Assembly (NCBI RefSeq): GCF_022482905.1
Contig: NZ_JAKVOI010000001.1
Location: forward strand, 3,101,958-3,165,957
Length of the DNA: 64,000 nt
Reading direction: 5' to 3'
From: Clostridium sp.
GTDB taxonomy: Bacteria; Bacillota; Clostridia; Clostridiales; Clostridiaceae
The notes beneath the pieces were generated by a model. It ran no database searches, was not told the origin of the DNA, and saw only the letters and a list, made by a program, of their open reading frames with translations. This document shows, one piece after another, positions 29,091-37,779 of this stretch; position 1 is the first letter of the stretch; every line of letters begins with the position of its first letter. The position numbers were made by a program, and so were the translations under genes.

Positions 29091-30626
29091 ATGATAAAGC
29101 AGTCACTTATGAAAGGTACTTTAATTTTAGGAATGTCGGGAATGCTCTGTAAATTCCTCGGGCTATTTTTTAGATGGCCACTGCAAATGCTTATTGGAGA
29201 TGAAGGTGTAGGGTATTATCAGATGTCATTCCCACTATATATGTTTTTCATAGCAGCATCATCAGGTATACCTGTGGCAGTTTCTAAGATGGTATCAGAG
29301 AGTTATGCAACGGGAGATTATGTAAGAGTAATACAGATATTTAGAAAATCTATATTGCTGATGTTTATACTGGGCACAGGGTTTACTGCACTATTATTGA
29401 TTTTTTCCAAACCGATAATATCATTTTTAAAATGGGACAGTAAATCGTATTACTCATTGATTGCTATTGCATTTGCACCTATGTTTATATCTATAATGAG
29501 TGCATTTAGAGGATTCTTTCAAGGACTGCAGAATATGAATTATACAGCAATATCACAAATAATAGAACAGATAGGAAGGGTTGTGGTGGGAGTTGGACTT
29601 GCTTATCTACTGCTGCCAAGAGGAATAGAATATTCAGCAGGAGGAGCAGCTTTGGGAGCTGCAGCAGGGGGATTGTTTGGTGGTATATATTTAATAAAGA
29701 AATATTTTGATATGAGACAGGAAATACATGTATATAATCCACCGGATAATCAAGACGTACTCACCACACTTTTATACATAGCCATTCCGGTATCAATAGG
29801 GGCCGCAGTAAGCAGCATAATGAGTCTTATAGATTCTGCACTTGTTCCACAGAAACTTCTGGAGGCTGGTTTTACATACAGGCAGGCCACTATACTGTAT
29901 GGAAGACTTACGGGTAAAGCATTTATACTTATAAATGTACCTCTGACACTCTCTGTGGCACTGTGCTCTTCAATTGTCCCTATAATTGCCGAGTATCATA
30001 TTTTAAATAGAAGGCTTGAATTGGAAGACAAGGTAGATCTTGCGTTTAAACTGTCTACAGTAATAGCGCTGCCGTCCATGCTTGGGTTATATACTCTGGC
30101 ACATCCTATTTTGGAGCTTATTTTTCCTGGCCAGTCCCAGGGCTATGATATACTCCAGTATTCTGCATTATCTATTCCGTTTATAATAATTGCGCAGACT
30201 TCAACTGCAATATTACAGGGATCAGGTTATTATATCATGCCTGTTTTAAATCTGGCCGTAGGATGCGTCTTAAAAATAATATTTACGTTGTTATTAGTTC
30301 CGATTCCCGGTATAAATATATATGGAGCAATATTTGGCAGCACAGTTGGATATACAATGGCTGCAATTTTGAATGTTATTTTATTAAAACGAAAGTTGAA
30401 TATAAGAATGAATTACTTTCAAACTGTAATAAAACCTGCTTTTGCTTCGATATTAATGATAATAGTGGTTGTAATTATCTATATTAATGTCTATAATTAT
30501 ACAATGAGCAGTAGATTTTCATGCTTTTTCTCCATATTAATTGGAATAATTGTGTACATTGTTCTTCTAGTTCTATTCAGGATATTTAAATATGGATATA
30601 TTAAAAGCAGATTTTTAAGGAAATAG
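29091..30626 (+). CDS. yabM: YabM/SpoVB-type lipid-linked polysaccharide flippase
   Basis: This 511-residue integral membrane protein has about 14 helices of the MATE/MVF (MOP) exporter superfamily. Relatives (SpoVB, MurJ, YabM) flip lipid-linked cell-wall intermediates across the membrane. Features include FFRWPLQMLIGDEGVGYYQMS at the N-terminus and FRGFFQGLQNM in the first half. Its place directly after spoVT and before the mazG/yabN gene is that of Bacillus yabM, which is why that symbol is used; databases often call it SpoVB. The substrate (lipid II or a related lipid) is inferred. Confidence 0.85.
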   Translation: MIKQSLMKGTLILGMSGMLCKFLGLFFRWPLQMLIGDEGVGYYQMSFPLYMFFIAASSGIPVAVSKMVSESYATGDYVRVIQIFRKSILLMFILGTGFTALLLIFSKPIISFLKWDSKSYYSLIAIAFAPMFISIMSAFRGFFQGLQNMNYTAISQIIEQIGRVVVGVGLAYLLLPRGIEYSAGGAALGAAAGGLFGGIYLIKKYFDMRQEIHVYNPPDNQDVLTTLLYIAIPVSIGAAVSSIMSLIDSALVPQKLLEAGFTYRQATILYGRLTGKAFILINVPLTLSVALCSSIVPIIAEYHILNRRLELEDKVDLAFKLSTVIALPSMLGLYTLAHPILELIFPGQSQGYDILQYSALSIPFIIIAQTSTAILQGSGYYIMPVLNLAVGCVLKIIFTLLLVPIPGINIYGAIFGSTVGYTMAAILNVILLKRKLNIRMNYFQTVIKPAFASILMIIVVVIIYINVYNYTMSSRFSCFFSILIGIIVYIVLLVLFRIFKYGYIKSRFLRK

Positions 30627-30639
30627 AGGAGAAGTTTCT

Positions 30640-32085
30640 ATGATTAAGATAGTGGGGCTGGGACCTGGATCTATAGAATCCCTTACTTTAGGGACTGTAA
30701 ATTTATTGAAAAGTTCGCCAAGAATTTATTTGAGAACTGAGAAACATCCTACAGTAAAATATTTGAGAGATTTAAATATAGAATTTGAAACATACGATAT
30801 AACCTATGAGACAGAAAAAAGTTTTGAAGATGTATATGAAATCATATCCCATGACCTGATATTAAAGGAAAGTAAATATGGCGATATAGTATATGCAGTT
30901 CCAGGTCATCCTTTAGTAGCTGAGAAATCTGTAACCATTCTTCTTGACCTTTGCAGGGGAAATCATATAGAGACTAGAGTATATCCATCTGTAAGTTTTA
31001 TAGATGCTATTTTTGAGGCACTGGGAATGGATATATTTGAAAATCTAAGAATTGTAGATGCGTTTGACATTAAGTCTCAGACTGTGGATAAAAGGTGTGG
31101 AATTATAATAACTCAAGTATATGATAAATTTATTGCTTCGGATGTAAAGTTAGCCTTAATGGATTATTATAAACAGGATATAAATATATATTTTATAAGG
31201 GCAGCTGGAATCAAAGGCTTGGAATCCATAAGAAAGATAAAATTATACGAGTTGGATAGACAATGCGATATAGATTATTTGACATCTATCTACATACCAC
31301 GAAATTCAGAGGCCATATATAATTTCACAGATTTACTTAATATAATGGATACACTTAGAGGAGAAAATGGATGTCCATGGGATAGAAAGCAAAATCATGA
31401 GAGCTTAAAGAAATATCTTATAGAAGAAAGCTATGAAGTTTTAGAGGCAATAGAAGACAAGGATGATTCCGAATTGACTGAAGAACTTGGGGATGTATTG
31501 TTTCAGGTAGTTTTCCATTCGCAAATAGGAAAAGAAGAAGGCTTTTTTGATATAAATAGTGTAATCAATACTGTCTGCAAAAAAATGATAGAAAGACACC
31601 CACATGTATTTGGAAATGCTGAAGTGAAAGATTCAGAAGAGGTTTTGACAAACTGGGAGGAAATAAAGAAAAATCAGCAGGGCCTGACAACATATACACA
31701 ACAACTAAAGCATATTCCGAAGATTCTTCCTGCTTTGATGCGGGCATATAAAGTTCAAGAAAAGGCTTCAAAGGTTGGATTTGACTTCAATTCAGTGGAA
31801 GACACGCTGGATAAGGTTGCAGAGGAATATCATGAACTCAGATATGTATATAATAGCAAGGAAAGGGTAAAAATAGTAGAAGAAATGGGAGATTTGATAT
31901 TTGCATCAGTAAATGTTGCGAGATTCCTTGACATTGACCCTGAATTTGCATTAAATTATACTATAGAGAAGTTTATAAAACGATTTGCATATATAGAAAA
32001 TAAAGCTAAATCAATGCAAATGAGTATGCAAGAAATGACATCTGAGGAGATGAATAAATTCTGGATAGAAGCAAAGAGTAAGTGA
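30640..32085 (+). CDS. mazG: MazG-family NTP pyrophosphohydrolase fused to tetrapyrrole methylase-like domain
   Basis: A 481-residue two-domain protein (Bacillus YabN type). Residues 1-~215 resemble SAM-dependent tetrapyrrole methylases (IVGLGPGSIESLTLG, YAVPGHPLV). The C-terminal ~260 residues are MazG repeats with the metal-binding signature LRGENGCPWDRKQNHESL and EExxE...ExxD helices. MazG domains clear abnormal (d)NTPs; the methylase-like part has no proven role. GAGGAG precedes the ATG, 13 nt after yabM. It is the second gene of the yabM-yabR block. Confidence 0.93.
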   Translation: MIKIVGLGPGSIESLTLGTVNLLKSSPRIYLRTEKHPTVKYLRDLNIEFETYDITYETEKSFEDVYEIISHDLILKESKYGDIVYAVPGHPLVAEKSVTILLDLCRGNHIETRVYPSVSFIDAIFEALGMDIFENLRIVDAFDIKSQTVDKRCGIIITQVYDKFIASDVKLALMDYYKQDINIYFIRAAGIKGLESIRKIKLYELDRQCDIDYLTSIYIPRNSEAIYNFTDLLNIMDTLRGENGCPWDRKQNHESLKKYLIEESYEVLEAIEDKDDSELTEELGDVLFQVVFHSQIGKEEGFFDINSVINTVCKKMIERHPHVFGNAEVKDSEEVLTNWEEIKKNQQGLTTYTQQLKHIPKILPALMRAYKVQEKASKVGFDFNSVEDTLDKVAEEYHELRYVYNSKERVKIVEEMGDLIFASVNVARFLDIDPEFALNYTIEKFIKRFAYIENKAKSMQMSMQEMTSEEMNKFWIEAKSK

Positions 32086-32188
32086 TATGATTTTTTATAT
32101 GCAAAAAAAAGGGTTTCTTTATACTGATGAAGAATATGCTAATATGCTAACTATATAAGCATGTTAATTATTTAAGGAGGTAAAAAAG

Positions 32189-32464
32189 GTGAACAAATCA
32201 GAATTAATTGCAAGTATATCAGAAAAATCTAAACTAACTAAAAAAGATGCAGAGGCAGCCTTAAAGGGTTTTATACAGAGCGTTGAGGAAACACTTGAAC
32301 AGGGTGATAAGGTTCAATTAGTTGGATTTGGAACATTTGAAACAAGAAAAAGAGCTGCAAGAATTGGAAGAAATCCAAGAACTAAGGAAGAAATAAATAT
32401 ACCAGAATCAATAGTTCCAGTGTTTAAAGCAGGAAAGGAATTTAAGGATAAGGTAAATAAATAA
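32189..32464 (+). CDS. hup: HU-family nucleoid protein
   Basis: A 91-residue histone-like protein. It has the full HU fold: MNKSELIASISEKSKLTKKDA at the N-terminus and the DNA-binding arm GRNPRTKEEINIPES with the intercalating-proline region. It bends and compacts DNA. GTG start at 32189 with a strong AAGGAGG upstream. It lies between mazG and rqcP, a position common in clostridia but not in Bacillus. Confidence 0.96.
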   Translation: MNKSELIASISEKSKLTKKDAEAALKGFIQSVEETLEQGDKVQLVGFGTFETRKRAARIGRNPRTKEEINIPESIVPVFKAGKEFKDKVNK

Positions 32465-32524
32465 AGTATCTTCAAGGAACCTGGGTGTAAATCTAGGTTT
32501 TTTGTTCTAGTAAGGAGAATTTTT

Positions 32525-32782
32525 ATGAGATTGGATAAGTACCTCAAAGTATCTAGAATAATAAAAAGACGAACTATAGCAAAAGAAGCTTGTGAAAGTG
32601 GAAGAGTAAATATAAATGGCAAAATTGCAAAACCAGGTAGTGAAGTAAAAGAGGGAGATATAATAGAGATAAGATATGCAAATAATGTATTAAGTGCAAG
32701 AATTACAAATATCAAACAGCATGTTGTTAAAGAAGATGCCCAAAATATGTATGAAATAATTTCAAATACGAATATTAAGTAA
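32525..32782 (+). CDS. rqcP: S4-domain ribosome quality-control factor RqcP
   Basis: An 85-residue protein that is almost only an S4 RNA-binding domain (MRLDKYLKVSRIIKRRTIAKEA ... GSEVKEGDIIEI). The Bacillus homologue (YabO) binds 50S subunits carrying stalled peptidyl-tRNA and helps RqcH add alanine tails. AAGGAG precedes the ATG. Its place between mazG/hup and yabP matches yabO. A related Hsp15-type heat-shock role is the main alternative name in databases. Confidence 0.88.
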   Translation: MRLDKYLKVSRIIKRRTIAKEACESGRVNINGKIAKPGSEVKEGDIIEIRYANNVLSARITNIKQHVVKEDAQNMYEIISNTNIK

Positions 32783-32831
32783 TAAGTATATATCCATCCA
32801 CATATAATTAATACAGGTGGAGGGATGTTTT

Positions 32832-33122
32832 ATGGAAAAGAAAGAAGCCAATTTAAGTGACAAAAAGAGTTCTTTAAATCTTGAAAACAGAAAAAAACTG
32901 GTTATAACTGGTATTATAGAGGTAATAAGTTTTAATGAGGATCATATAAGTTTAAATACAAATTTGGGTATGTTGGATGTTAAAGGTTCATCATTAAAAA
33001 TGAATAAATTAGACGTACAAAATGGACAGGTAATTATTGTAGGGAGTATAGATTCATGCATATATACAAATAGCAAACCCAAGAAAAAGAAACGTAATAT
33101 AATTTCAAAAATGTTCAAGTAG
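32832..33122 (+). CDS. yabP: Sporulation protein YabP
   Basis: A 96-residue protein with a strand-rich core (KLVITGIIEVISFNEDHISL ... GQVIIVGSI) matching the YabP/YqfC family, needed for spore development in Bacillus. GGAGGG at 32819-32824 supports ATG 32832; the longer frame from 32817 starts inside the ribosome site. It directly precedes yabQ, the usual partner. Confidence 0.85.
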   Translation: MEKKEANLSDKKSSLNLENRKKLVITGIIEVISFNEDHISLNTNLGMLDVKGSSLKMNKLDVQNGQVIIVGSIDSCIYTNSKPKKKKRNIISKMFK

Positions 33123-33146
33123 CAATTAAAGGTTAGGGTGAGTATA

Positions 33147-33557
33147 ATGATTATGTCCATAGGTGCACAGATTAAGCTTATAGTATTTAGCATTGCGGCT
33201 GGGATTATAACGGGTATACTATTTGATATCTATAGAATTATAAGAGGATATACTAATATAAATAAGTTAGTTGTTTTTATAGAGGATATATTGTTTTGGA
33301 TCTTTTCCGGAGTAACTGTTTTTGTATTTTTACTCTATACAAATTATGCATATACGGATATGTACGTATATCTATGGATAGTATTAGGAATAGTTCTATA
33401 TTTTAAATTGGCCAGTAAGATATTTTCCAATTTAGAAAGGAAAATATTTAAAATTTTAGGAAGAATGTTTAGAATAACCTTGAACATAGTTCAATATCCT
33501 TTTCAATGTATTATCTATTATTCCAGAGCAAAAAATAATAAAAATTGCAAAAAATAG
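33147..33557 (+). CDS. yabQ: Spore cortex biosynthesis membrane protein YabQ
   Basis: A 136-residue membrane protein with about four helices (LIVFSIAAGIITGILFDIYRI, then the ILFWIFSGVTVFVFLLY and YLWIVLGIVLYF segments). In Bacillus YabQ is a mother-cell protein required for cortex formation. ATG 33147 has AGGGTG eight bases upstream; the GTG at 33138 is part of that site. It lies between yabP and divIC. Confidence 0.85.
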   Translation: MIMSIGAQIKLIVFSIAAGIITGILFDIYRIIRGYTNINKLVVFIEDILFWIFSGVTVFVFLLYTNYAYTDMYVYLWIVLGIVLYFKLASKIFSNLERKIFKILGRMFRITLNIVQYPFQCIIYYSRAKNNKNCKK

Positions 33558-33674
33558 CTTGAATAAAACTAAAAAAAATTTTACAATATAAATGTATATA
33601 TTTTTAAATGGTTTATTAATTTTTAGTTAATATGCCTATTGGTTATATTGATTTTATATTAGGAGAATAGGACT

Positions 33675-33950
33675 ATGAGAAGAATAAAAATTAAGGTAAA
33701 AAATATAGCCGCACTTTTATTGACAATATATGTGTGCTATATATTTATAAATCAACAAATAACCATGTGGAATATAAAGAAACAAATAAATGATAAATAT
33801 GCTGAAGAGCAAAAAATGAAAGAAAAAAACATAAAATTACAGGATGAAATTAAGATGTCTAAATCTGATATGTACATTGAAAAATTGGCAAGAGAAAGAC
33901 TTGGTTTTATTAAACAAGGCGAAACTCCTGTAATAAACATCAAAAATTAA
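33675..33950 (+). CDS. divIC: FtsB/DivIC-family septum formation initiator
   Basis: A 91-residue bitopic membrane protein: basic N-terminus, one membrane helix (about 11-29), then an external coiled coil (KQINDKYAEEQKMKEKNIKLQDEI) and the ARERLGFIKQGE motif of DivIC/FtsB. It links divisome proteins during septation. Placement between yabQ and the S1 gene is conserved with Bacillus. AGGAGAATAG precedes the ATG. Confidence 0.9.
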   Translation: MRRIKIKVKNIAALLLTIYVCYIFINQQITMWNIKKQINDKYAEEQKMKEKNIKLQDEIKMSKSDMYIEKLARERLGFIKQGETPVINIKN

Positions 33951-34005
33951 TACTTAGCTTATAATTTATTATTATATATTATTTTTAAGGAGGAGTCTTT
34001 TTAAT

Positions 34006-34416
34006 ATGACCTTAAAGGCAGGAAGCATACTGGAGGGTACTGTAGTTAATATAACCAATTTTGGAGCTTTTGTTGAAGTAGATGGTAAGACTGGACTAGT
34101 GCATATCTCTGAGATATCTGATACTTATGTGAAAAATATAAGAGATTATTTGAAAGAAAAAGATAAAGTAACTGTAAAGGTAATTTCTATTGATGACAAC
34201 GGTAAGATAAGTTTATCTATTAAACAAGCCAATATTGGTAAGAAAAGCTTTAAGCCGGTAGAAATAGATTGGCAGAAAGATCAAAATAAGCAAGTGCAGG
34301 GAAACTTTGAGGATAGGTTATCGAAATTTTTAAAGGATAGTGAAGAGAGATTTCAAGATATTAAAAAACATCAGGACTCAAAGGGAAGAGGATATAAAAA
34401 GTCTTCTAACTATTAA
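34006..34416 (+). CDS. yabR: S1-domain RNA-binding protein YabR
   Basis: A 136-residue protein with one N-terminal S1 domain (GSILEGTVVNITNFGAFVEV ... TGLVHISEIS ... GKISLSIKQ) and a charged, probably disordered tail. S1 domains bind single-stranded RNA; the protein is related to the general-stress protein 13 group. AAGGAGGAG precedes the ATG. It ends the yabM-yabR block and is followed by a strong terminator. Confidence 0.88.
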   Translation: MTLKAGSILEGTVVNITNFGAFVEVDGKTGLVHISEISDTYVKNIRDYLKEKDKVTVKVISIDDNGKISLSIKQANIGKKSFKPVEIDWQKDQNKQVQGNFEDRLSKFLKDSEERFQDIKKHQDSKGRGYKKSSNY

Positions 34417-34427
34417 GTTATGAATTT

Positions 34428-34456
34428 AAAGAGGCTAATTAATTAGCCTCTTTAAC
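34428..34456 (+). terminator. Terminator after yabR
   Basis: A perfect 13-bp inverted repeat (AAAGAGGCTAATT / AATTAGCCTCTTT) lies between yabR and the tRNA cluster. Confidence 0.85.
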
Positions 34457-34547
34457 TATATAAAAAATGCTTTATAAAATAGTTGACAGTAGTGTATTTA
34501 TAATATATAATTGTTTATGTTGTCAAATCGGAAAGATTTAGGCAGAT

Positions 34548-34636
34548 GCTGGAGTGGCGGAACTGGCAGACGCACAGGACTTAAAATCCTGCGGGCTTTA
34601 AAACCCGTACCGGTTCGATTCCGGTCTTCAGCACCA
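34548..34636 (+). tRNA. tRNA-Leu (TAA)
   Basis: An 89-nt class II tRNA with acceptor GCTGGAG pairing CTTCAGC (one G-U), anticodon loop CTTAAAA (TAA), long variable arm (GCGGGCTTTAAAACCCGT), GGTTCGATTCC T-arm and encoded CCA. Confidence 0.96.
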
Positions 34637-34645
34637 ATAAAATAT

Positions 34646-34721
<76 letters not shown>

Positions 34722-34733
34722 TTTGTTTATTGT

Positions 34734-34810
34734 GGCGGAATAGCTCAGATGGCTAGAGCATTCGGTTCATACCCGAAGTGTCATAGGTTCAATTCCTATT
34801 TCCGCTACCA
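34734..34810 (+). tRNA. Elongator tRNA-Met (CAT)
   Basis: A 77-nt tRNA with acceptor GGCGGAA pairing TTCCGCT (G1-U72), anticodon loop TTCATAC and encoded CCA. It lacks initiator hallmarks and differs from the Ile2-type tRNA at 52213. Confidence 0.9.
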
Positions 34811-34817
34811 ATTTGTT

Positions 34818-34889
34818 TAAAGTGATTTTTAAATTGATAGATGTATATGATTTAAAATCTGTATCAGTTTGTTTCCGGTTTTCAACAAT
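34818..34889 (+). pseudogene. Decayed tRNA-Leu copy
   Basis: This stretch aligns with the intact tRNA-Leu. GATTTAAAATCT matches GACTTAAAATCC, and the last 40 nt before copy 2 of fMet align without gaps to the T-arm, acceptor and spacer of the intact gene (29 of 40 identical). Most changes are C-to-T or G-to-A. The variable arm is deleted, apparently between its two TTAAAA repeats, and no CCA or closed acceptor stem remains. Confidence 0.8.
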
Positions 34890-34899
34890 AATAGAGTGT

Positions 34900-34975
<76 letters not shown>

Positions 34976-34998
34976 AATATATATGTGCTTGATTTAAT

Positions 34999-35062
34999 AT
35001 CCATGATTAGTTTCATGGATTTTTTGATTTTTTGAAGACTGTACTTTTGAAGTACAGTTTTT
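34999..35062 (+). terminator. Tandem terminators after the tRNA cluster
   Basis: Two hairpins follow each other: ATCCATGA/TCATGGAT with TTTTTT (34999-35025) and ACTGTACTT/AAGTACAGT with a T-run (35038-35062). Both lie 24-90 nt after the last tRNA. The rest of the 325-nt gap up to spoIIE holds an inverted repeat and a promoter. Confidence 0.85.
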
Positions 35063-35194
35063 GTACAGCCTATTAAAAATAAGTCACATTGTGGATAATA
35101 TTATATTGGATCTGTGTATAAAATGACATATAAAAATACAGAAGTTCATTTTTATAAGTATAATTGTCTAAAATAAAAATCATTAAAAATCATA

Positions 35195-35249
35195 GAAATA
35201 AATGTCCTAAAAAAAATAAAGGTACCCATCACCATATGACATTTATTTC
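35195..35249 (+). promoter_or_regulatory. 12-bp inverted repeat upstream of spoIIE
   Basis: GAAATAAATGTC (35195-35206) and its exact complement GACATTTATTTC (35238-35249) are 31 nt apart, just upstream of TATAAT (35269-35274). They could bind a dimer or frame the -35 region. A Spo0A-box-like TTGTCTAAA (35164-35172, one mismatch in the core) lies nearby. Confidence 0.45.
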
Positions 35250-35300
35250 CATAACAAATTGCTATAATAAAAGCAGTATTTTATAAGGTGGGTGATATGT

Positions 35301-37688
35301 ATGCAATATGAATTAGAAGTGTTTCCTTATCAAAGGTCAGAAAAATTAAATAAGCAAGAAAGAAAGGGGAGGTTTAAAGACCCACAAGAAGTATTGAAGC
35401 TTGTATTTTACTTTTTGGCAGCATTTTTAGTAGCGAGAGTTATGATGGTAAATCTAATGGCACCTTTTGGAATAGCTTTTCTTACTGCTGTTGTAGTATC
35501 TGAAAAAAGGAAAATTGCATGTTTGTCAGCTTTGGGGACTATAATTGGTTATATTTCAATGTATGGTAATATAAAATATCCTGTCATGTACTGTACTATA
35601 AGCATAGTACTAATGGCTGTAAGCTACATATTGAAAGGGTTAGATAAAAGTAAAAAGCTGATTTTAATATTTGCATCTGTTTTGGCGGGAATACTTTTTT
35701 ATAAGTTTTTAATAGTCAAACTTTCATTTTCAGTGGCGTTATTTAATGCCTTTTTTGAAATTTTATGTATATTCCCATTATATTTTATTATTAATTATTC
35801 TATAATATGTTTTAAAGAATTAAGAACAAGACATTTATACAGTAATGAGGAAATAATAAGCATGGCAGTTACTATATCATTTATAGTATCTGGCACCTGG
35901 GGGATTATGATATATGGAGTATCTTTTAGGAATATAATAGCGCTGACTTTTGTACTGATGCTTGGATATATAAAGGGAAGTGCACAGGGAGCTGCTTCCG
36001 GGGTAGCCATGGGAACTATTATAGGAATAACTTCAAATGAAATGCTTGTGTATATTGCAGTATATGGATTATGTGGTCTCATATCCGGTATCTTTAGAGA
36101 GACAGGGAAATGCATGAGTGCCTGCTCATATATGGTTGTTTTTATAATATTAAAATTATATTCTAATATAGGTCCACAATTTAAAGTTCCTGAAATACTA
36201 ATAAGCTGTGCAATTTTTATAATAATACCCAAAACTATTTATAAACAGATGGAGACAGAACTGGATTGGCAGAAAAAAAGAGAAACTCAAAAAGAAAATT
36301 ATGCTGATAAGATTAAATCCGTTCTAGTTGAAAGATTGGAAAATTTCGCCGAGGTACTTAGCAACATGTCACTGACGCTCGGAAAGTTGGCTGACAATGA
36401 TAAGCTTGCTATGAAAAGTAAAAGTAGTGCTTTAGTTGAAAATCTTGCAGACAGGGTATGTTCGAATTGTTCCATGAGAGCGTTGTGCTGGAAAAGGGAA
36501 AGCTATAATACCTATAACACATTTGTTGAAATTATACAAAACTATCAAGAAAAGAAGGAGATCATCCCTCCGGAATTAGAGAGAAAGTGTATAAAGAGAA
36601 CAATGCTTGTAGATAGTACTCATGATATCGTCAATAATTATGTTATAAATGAAATGTGGAGGGACAGGTTGAGCGAGTGCAGGGAACTGCTTGCAGACCA
36701 GATAGGAAATATGAGCAGATCTGTATCTGAGATTGTCAATGAATTCAATACGGATATAAAATTCAATACAGATATAGAAAATAAAATGAGAAGAATACTT
36801 ACAAAAAATAAAATTCAATACAGGGATGTATTTTGTTTCAATGATAAGAATCAACATCTGATTATGAGAATGTCCATGGAGGCATGTGGAGGGGAACAGA
36901 AATGCATAAAACAAATACTTCCCCTTGTAAATAATGTTACTGGGAAACTTATGTGTGTAAGTGAAGACGGATGCAAAATAGACAAAAGTATGAAAGACTG
37001 CAGCATAACTTTTGAAGAGACTCCTAAATATCATATAGCTGCCTATGTAAGCAGAAAATGCAAAGATGGAGAAAAATACAATGGTGACAGTTATACTTAT
37101 GGAAACTTGCCGGATGGAAGCTATATGACCATTATAAGTGATGGAATGGGCTCGGGACCGCAGGCATATAAAGAAAGCAGTGCATCAGTAGAACTTATAA
37201 AAAAATTTGCTGTAGCAGGGTTTAATAAATTAACAGCCATAAATACGGTTAATTCCATTATGAGTATAAAATTTACTCAAGATGAAAAATTTTCAACTCT
37301 GGACTTGAACAGTATAGATTTATATAAAGGTGAAGTGGACTTTATGAAAGTAGGGGCAGTTGCTAGTTTTATAAAAAGAGGAAATGAAGTGGATGTTATT
37401 AAGTCAAAAACACTGCCAATAGGTGTGCTTGATAAACCGGACATAGAAATAATAAATAGAAAAATTTTAAATGGAGATTTTATAATAATTGTCAGTGATG
37501 GAGTATTGGATTATAATGCAGAAGTTGCAGGCAGCTATGATTGGATGGTAAAATTCCTTAAAGAATTTAACTGTAATGATCCTAAAAAAATGGGTGAAGA
37601 GATTATAAGGAAGGCAGTGGAATTATCGGAGAATAAAGTAAAAGACGATATGACTGTAATAGTAGAAAAAGTTTATAGCCTGTATTGA
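35301..37688 (+). CDS. spoIIE: Stage II sporulation protein E phosphatase
   Basis: A 795-residue membrane phosphatase. About ten membrane helices occupy residues ~30-320, a regulatory middle region follows, and a PP2C-type domain fills the last ~230 residues (YNGDSYTYG, IISDGMGSGPQA, IIVSDGVLD, DDMTVIV). All metal-binding Asp motifs are visible. In Bacillus it dephosphorylates SpoIIAA, releasing sigma-F in the forespore, and localises to the polar septum. ATG 35301 is eight bases after AAGGTGG; the GTG at 35292 is rejected. A single gene after the tRNA cluster, as in Bacillus. Confidence 0.95.
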   Translation: MQYELEVFPYQRSEKLNKQERKGRFKDPQEVLKLVFYFLAAFLVARVMMVNLMAPFGIAFLTAVVVSEKRKIACLSALGTIIGYISMYGNIKYPVMYCTISIVLMAVSYILKGLDKSKKLILIFASVLAGILFYKFLIVKLSFSVALFNAFFEILCIFPLYFIINYSIICFKELRTRHLYSNEEIISMAVTISFIVSGTWGIMIYGVSFRNIIALTFVLMLGYIKGSAQGAASGVAMGTIIGITSNEMLVYIAVYGLCGLISGIFRETGKCMSACSYMVVFIILKLYSNIGPQFKVPEILISCAIFIIIPKTIYKQMETELDWQKKRETQKENYADKIKSVLVERLENFAEVLSNMSLTLGKLADNDKLAMKSKSSALVENLADRVCSNCSMRALCWKRESYNTYNTFVEIIQNYQEKKEIIPPELERKCIKRTMLVDSTHDIVNNYVINEMWRDRLSECRELLADQIGNMSRSVSEIVNEFNTDIKFNTDIENKMRRILTKNKIQYRDVFCFNDKNQHLIMRMSMEACGGEQKCIKQILPLVNNVTGKLMCVSEDGCKIDKSMKDCSITFEETPKYHIAAYVSRKCKDGEKYNGDSYTYGNLPDGSYMTIISDGMGSGPQAYKESSASVELIKKFAVAGFNKLTAINTVNSIMSIKFTQDEKFSTLDLNSIDLYKGEVDFMKVGAVASFIKRGNEVDVIKSKTLPIGVLDKPDIEIINRKILNGDFIIIVSDGVLDYNAEVAGSYDWMVKFLKEFNCNDPKKMGEEIIRKAVELSENKVKDDMTVIVEKVYSLY

Positions 37689-37779
37689 AATAAGTTTATC
37701 TAGAGTGATGTTTGTGGTACAGTTATGCTATAATATAAATATTATTTCTAAAATAAATTATTTTTAGGAAGTGTTTGTT

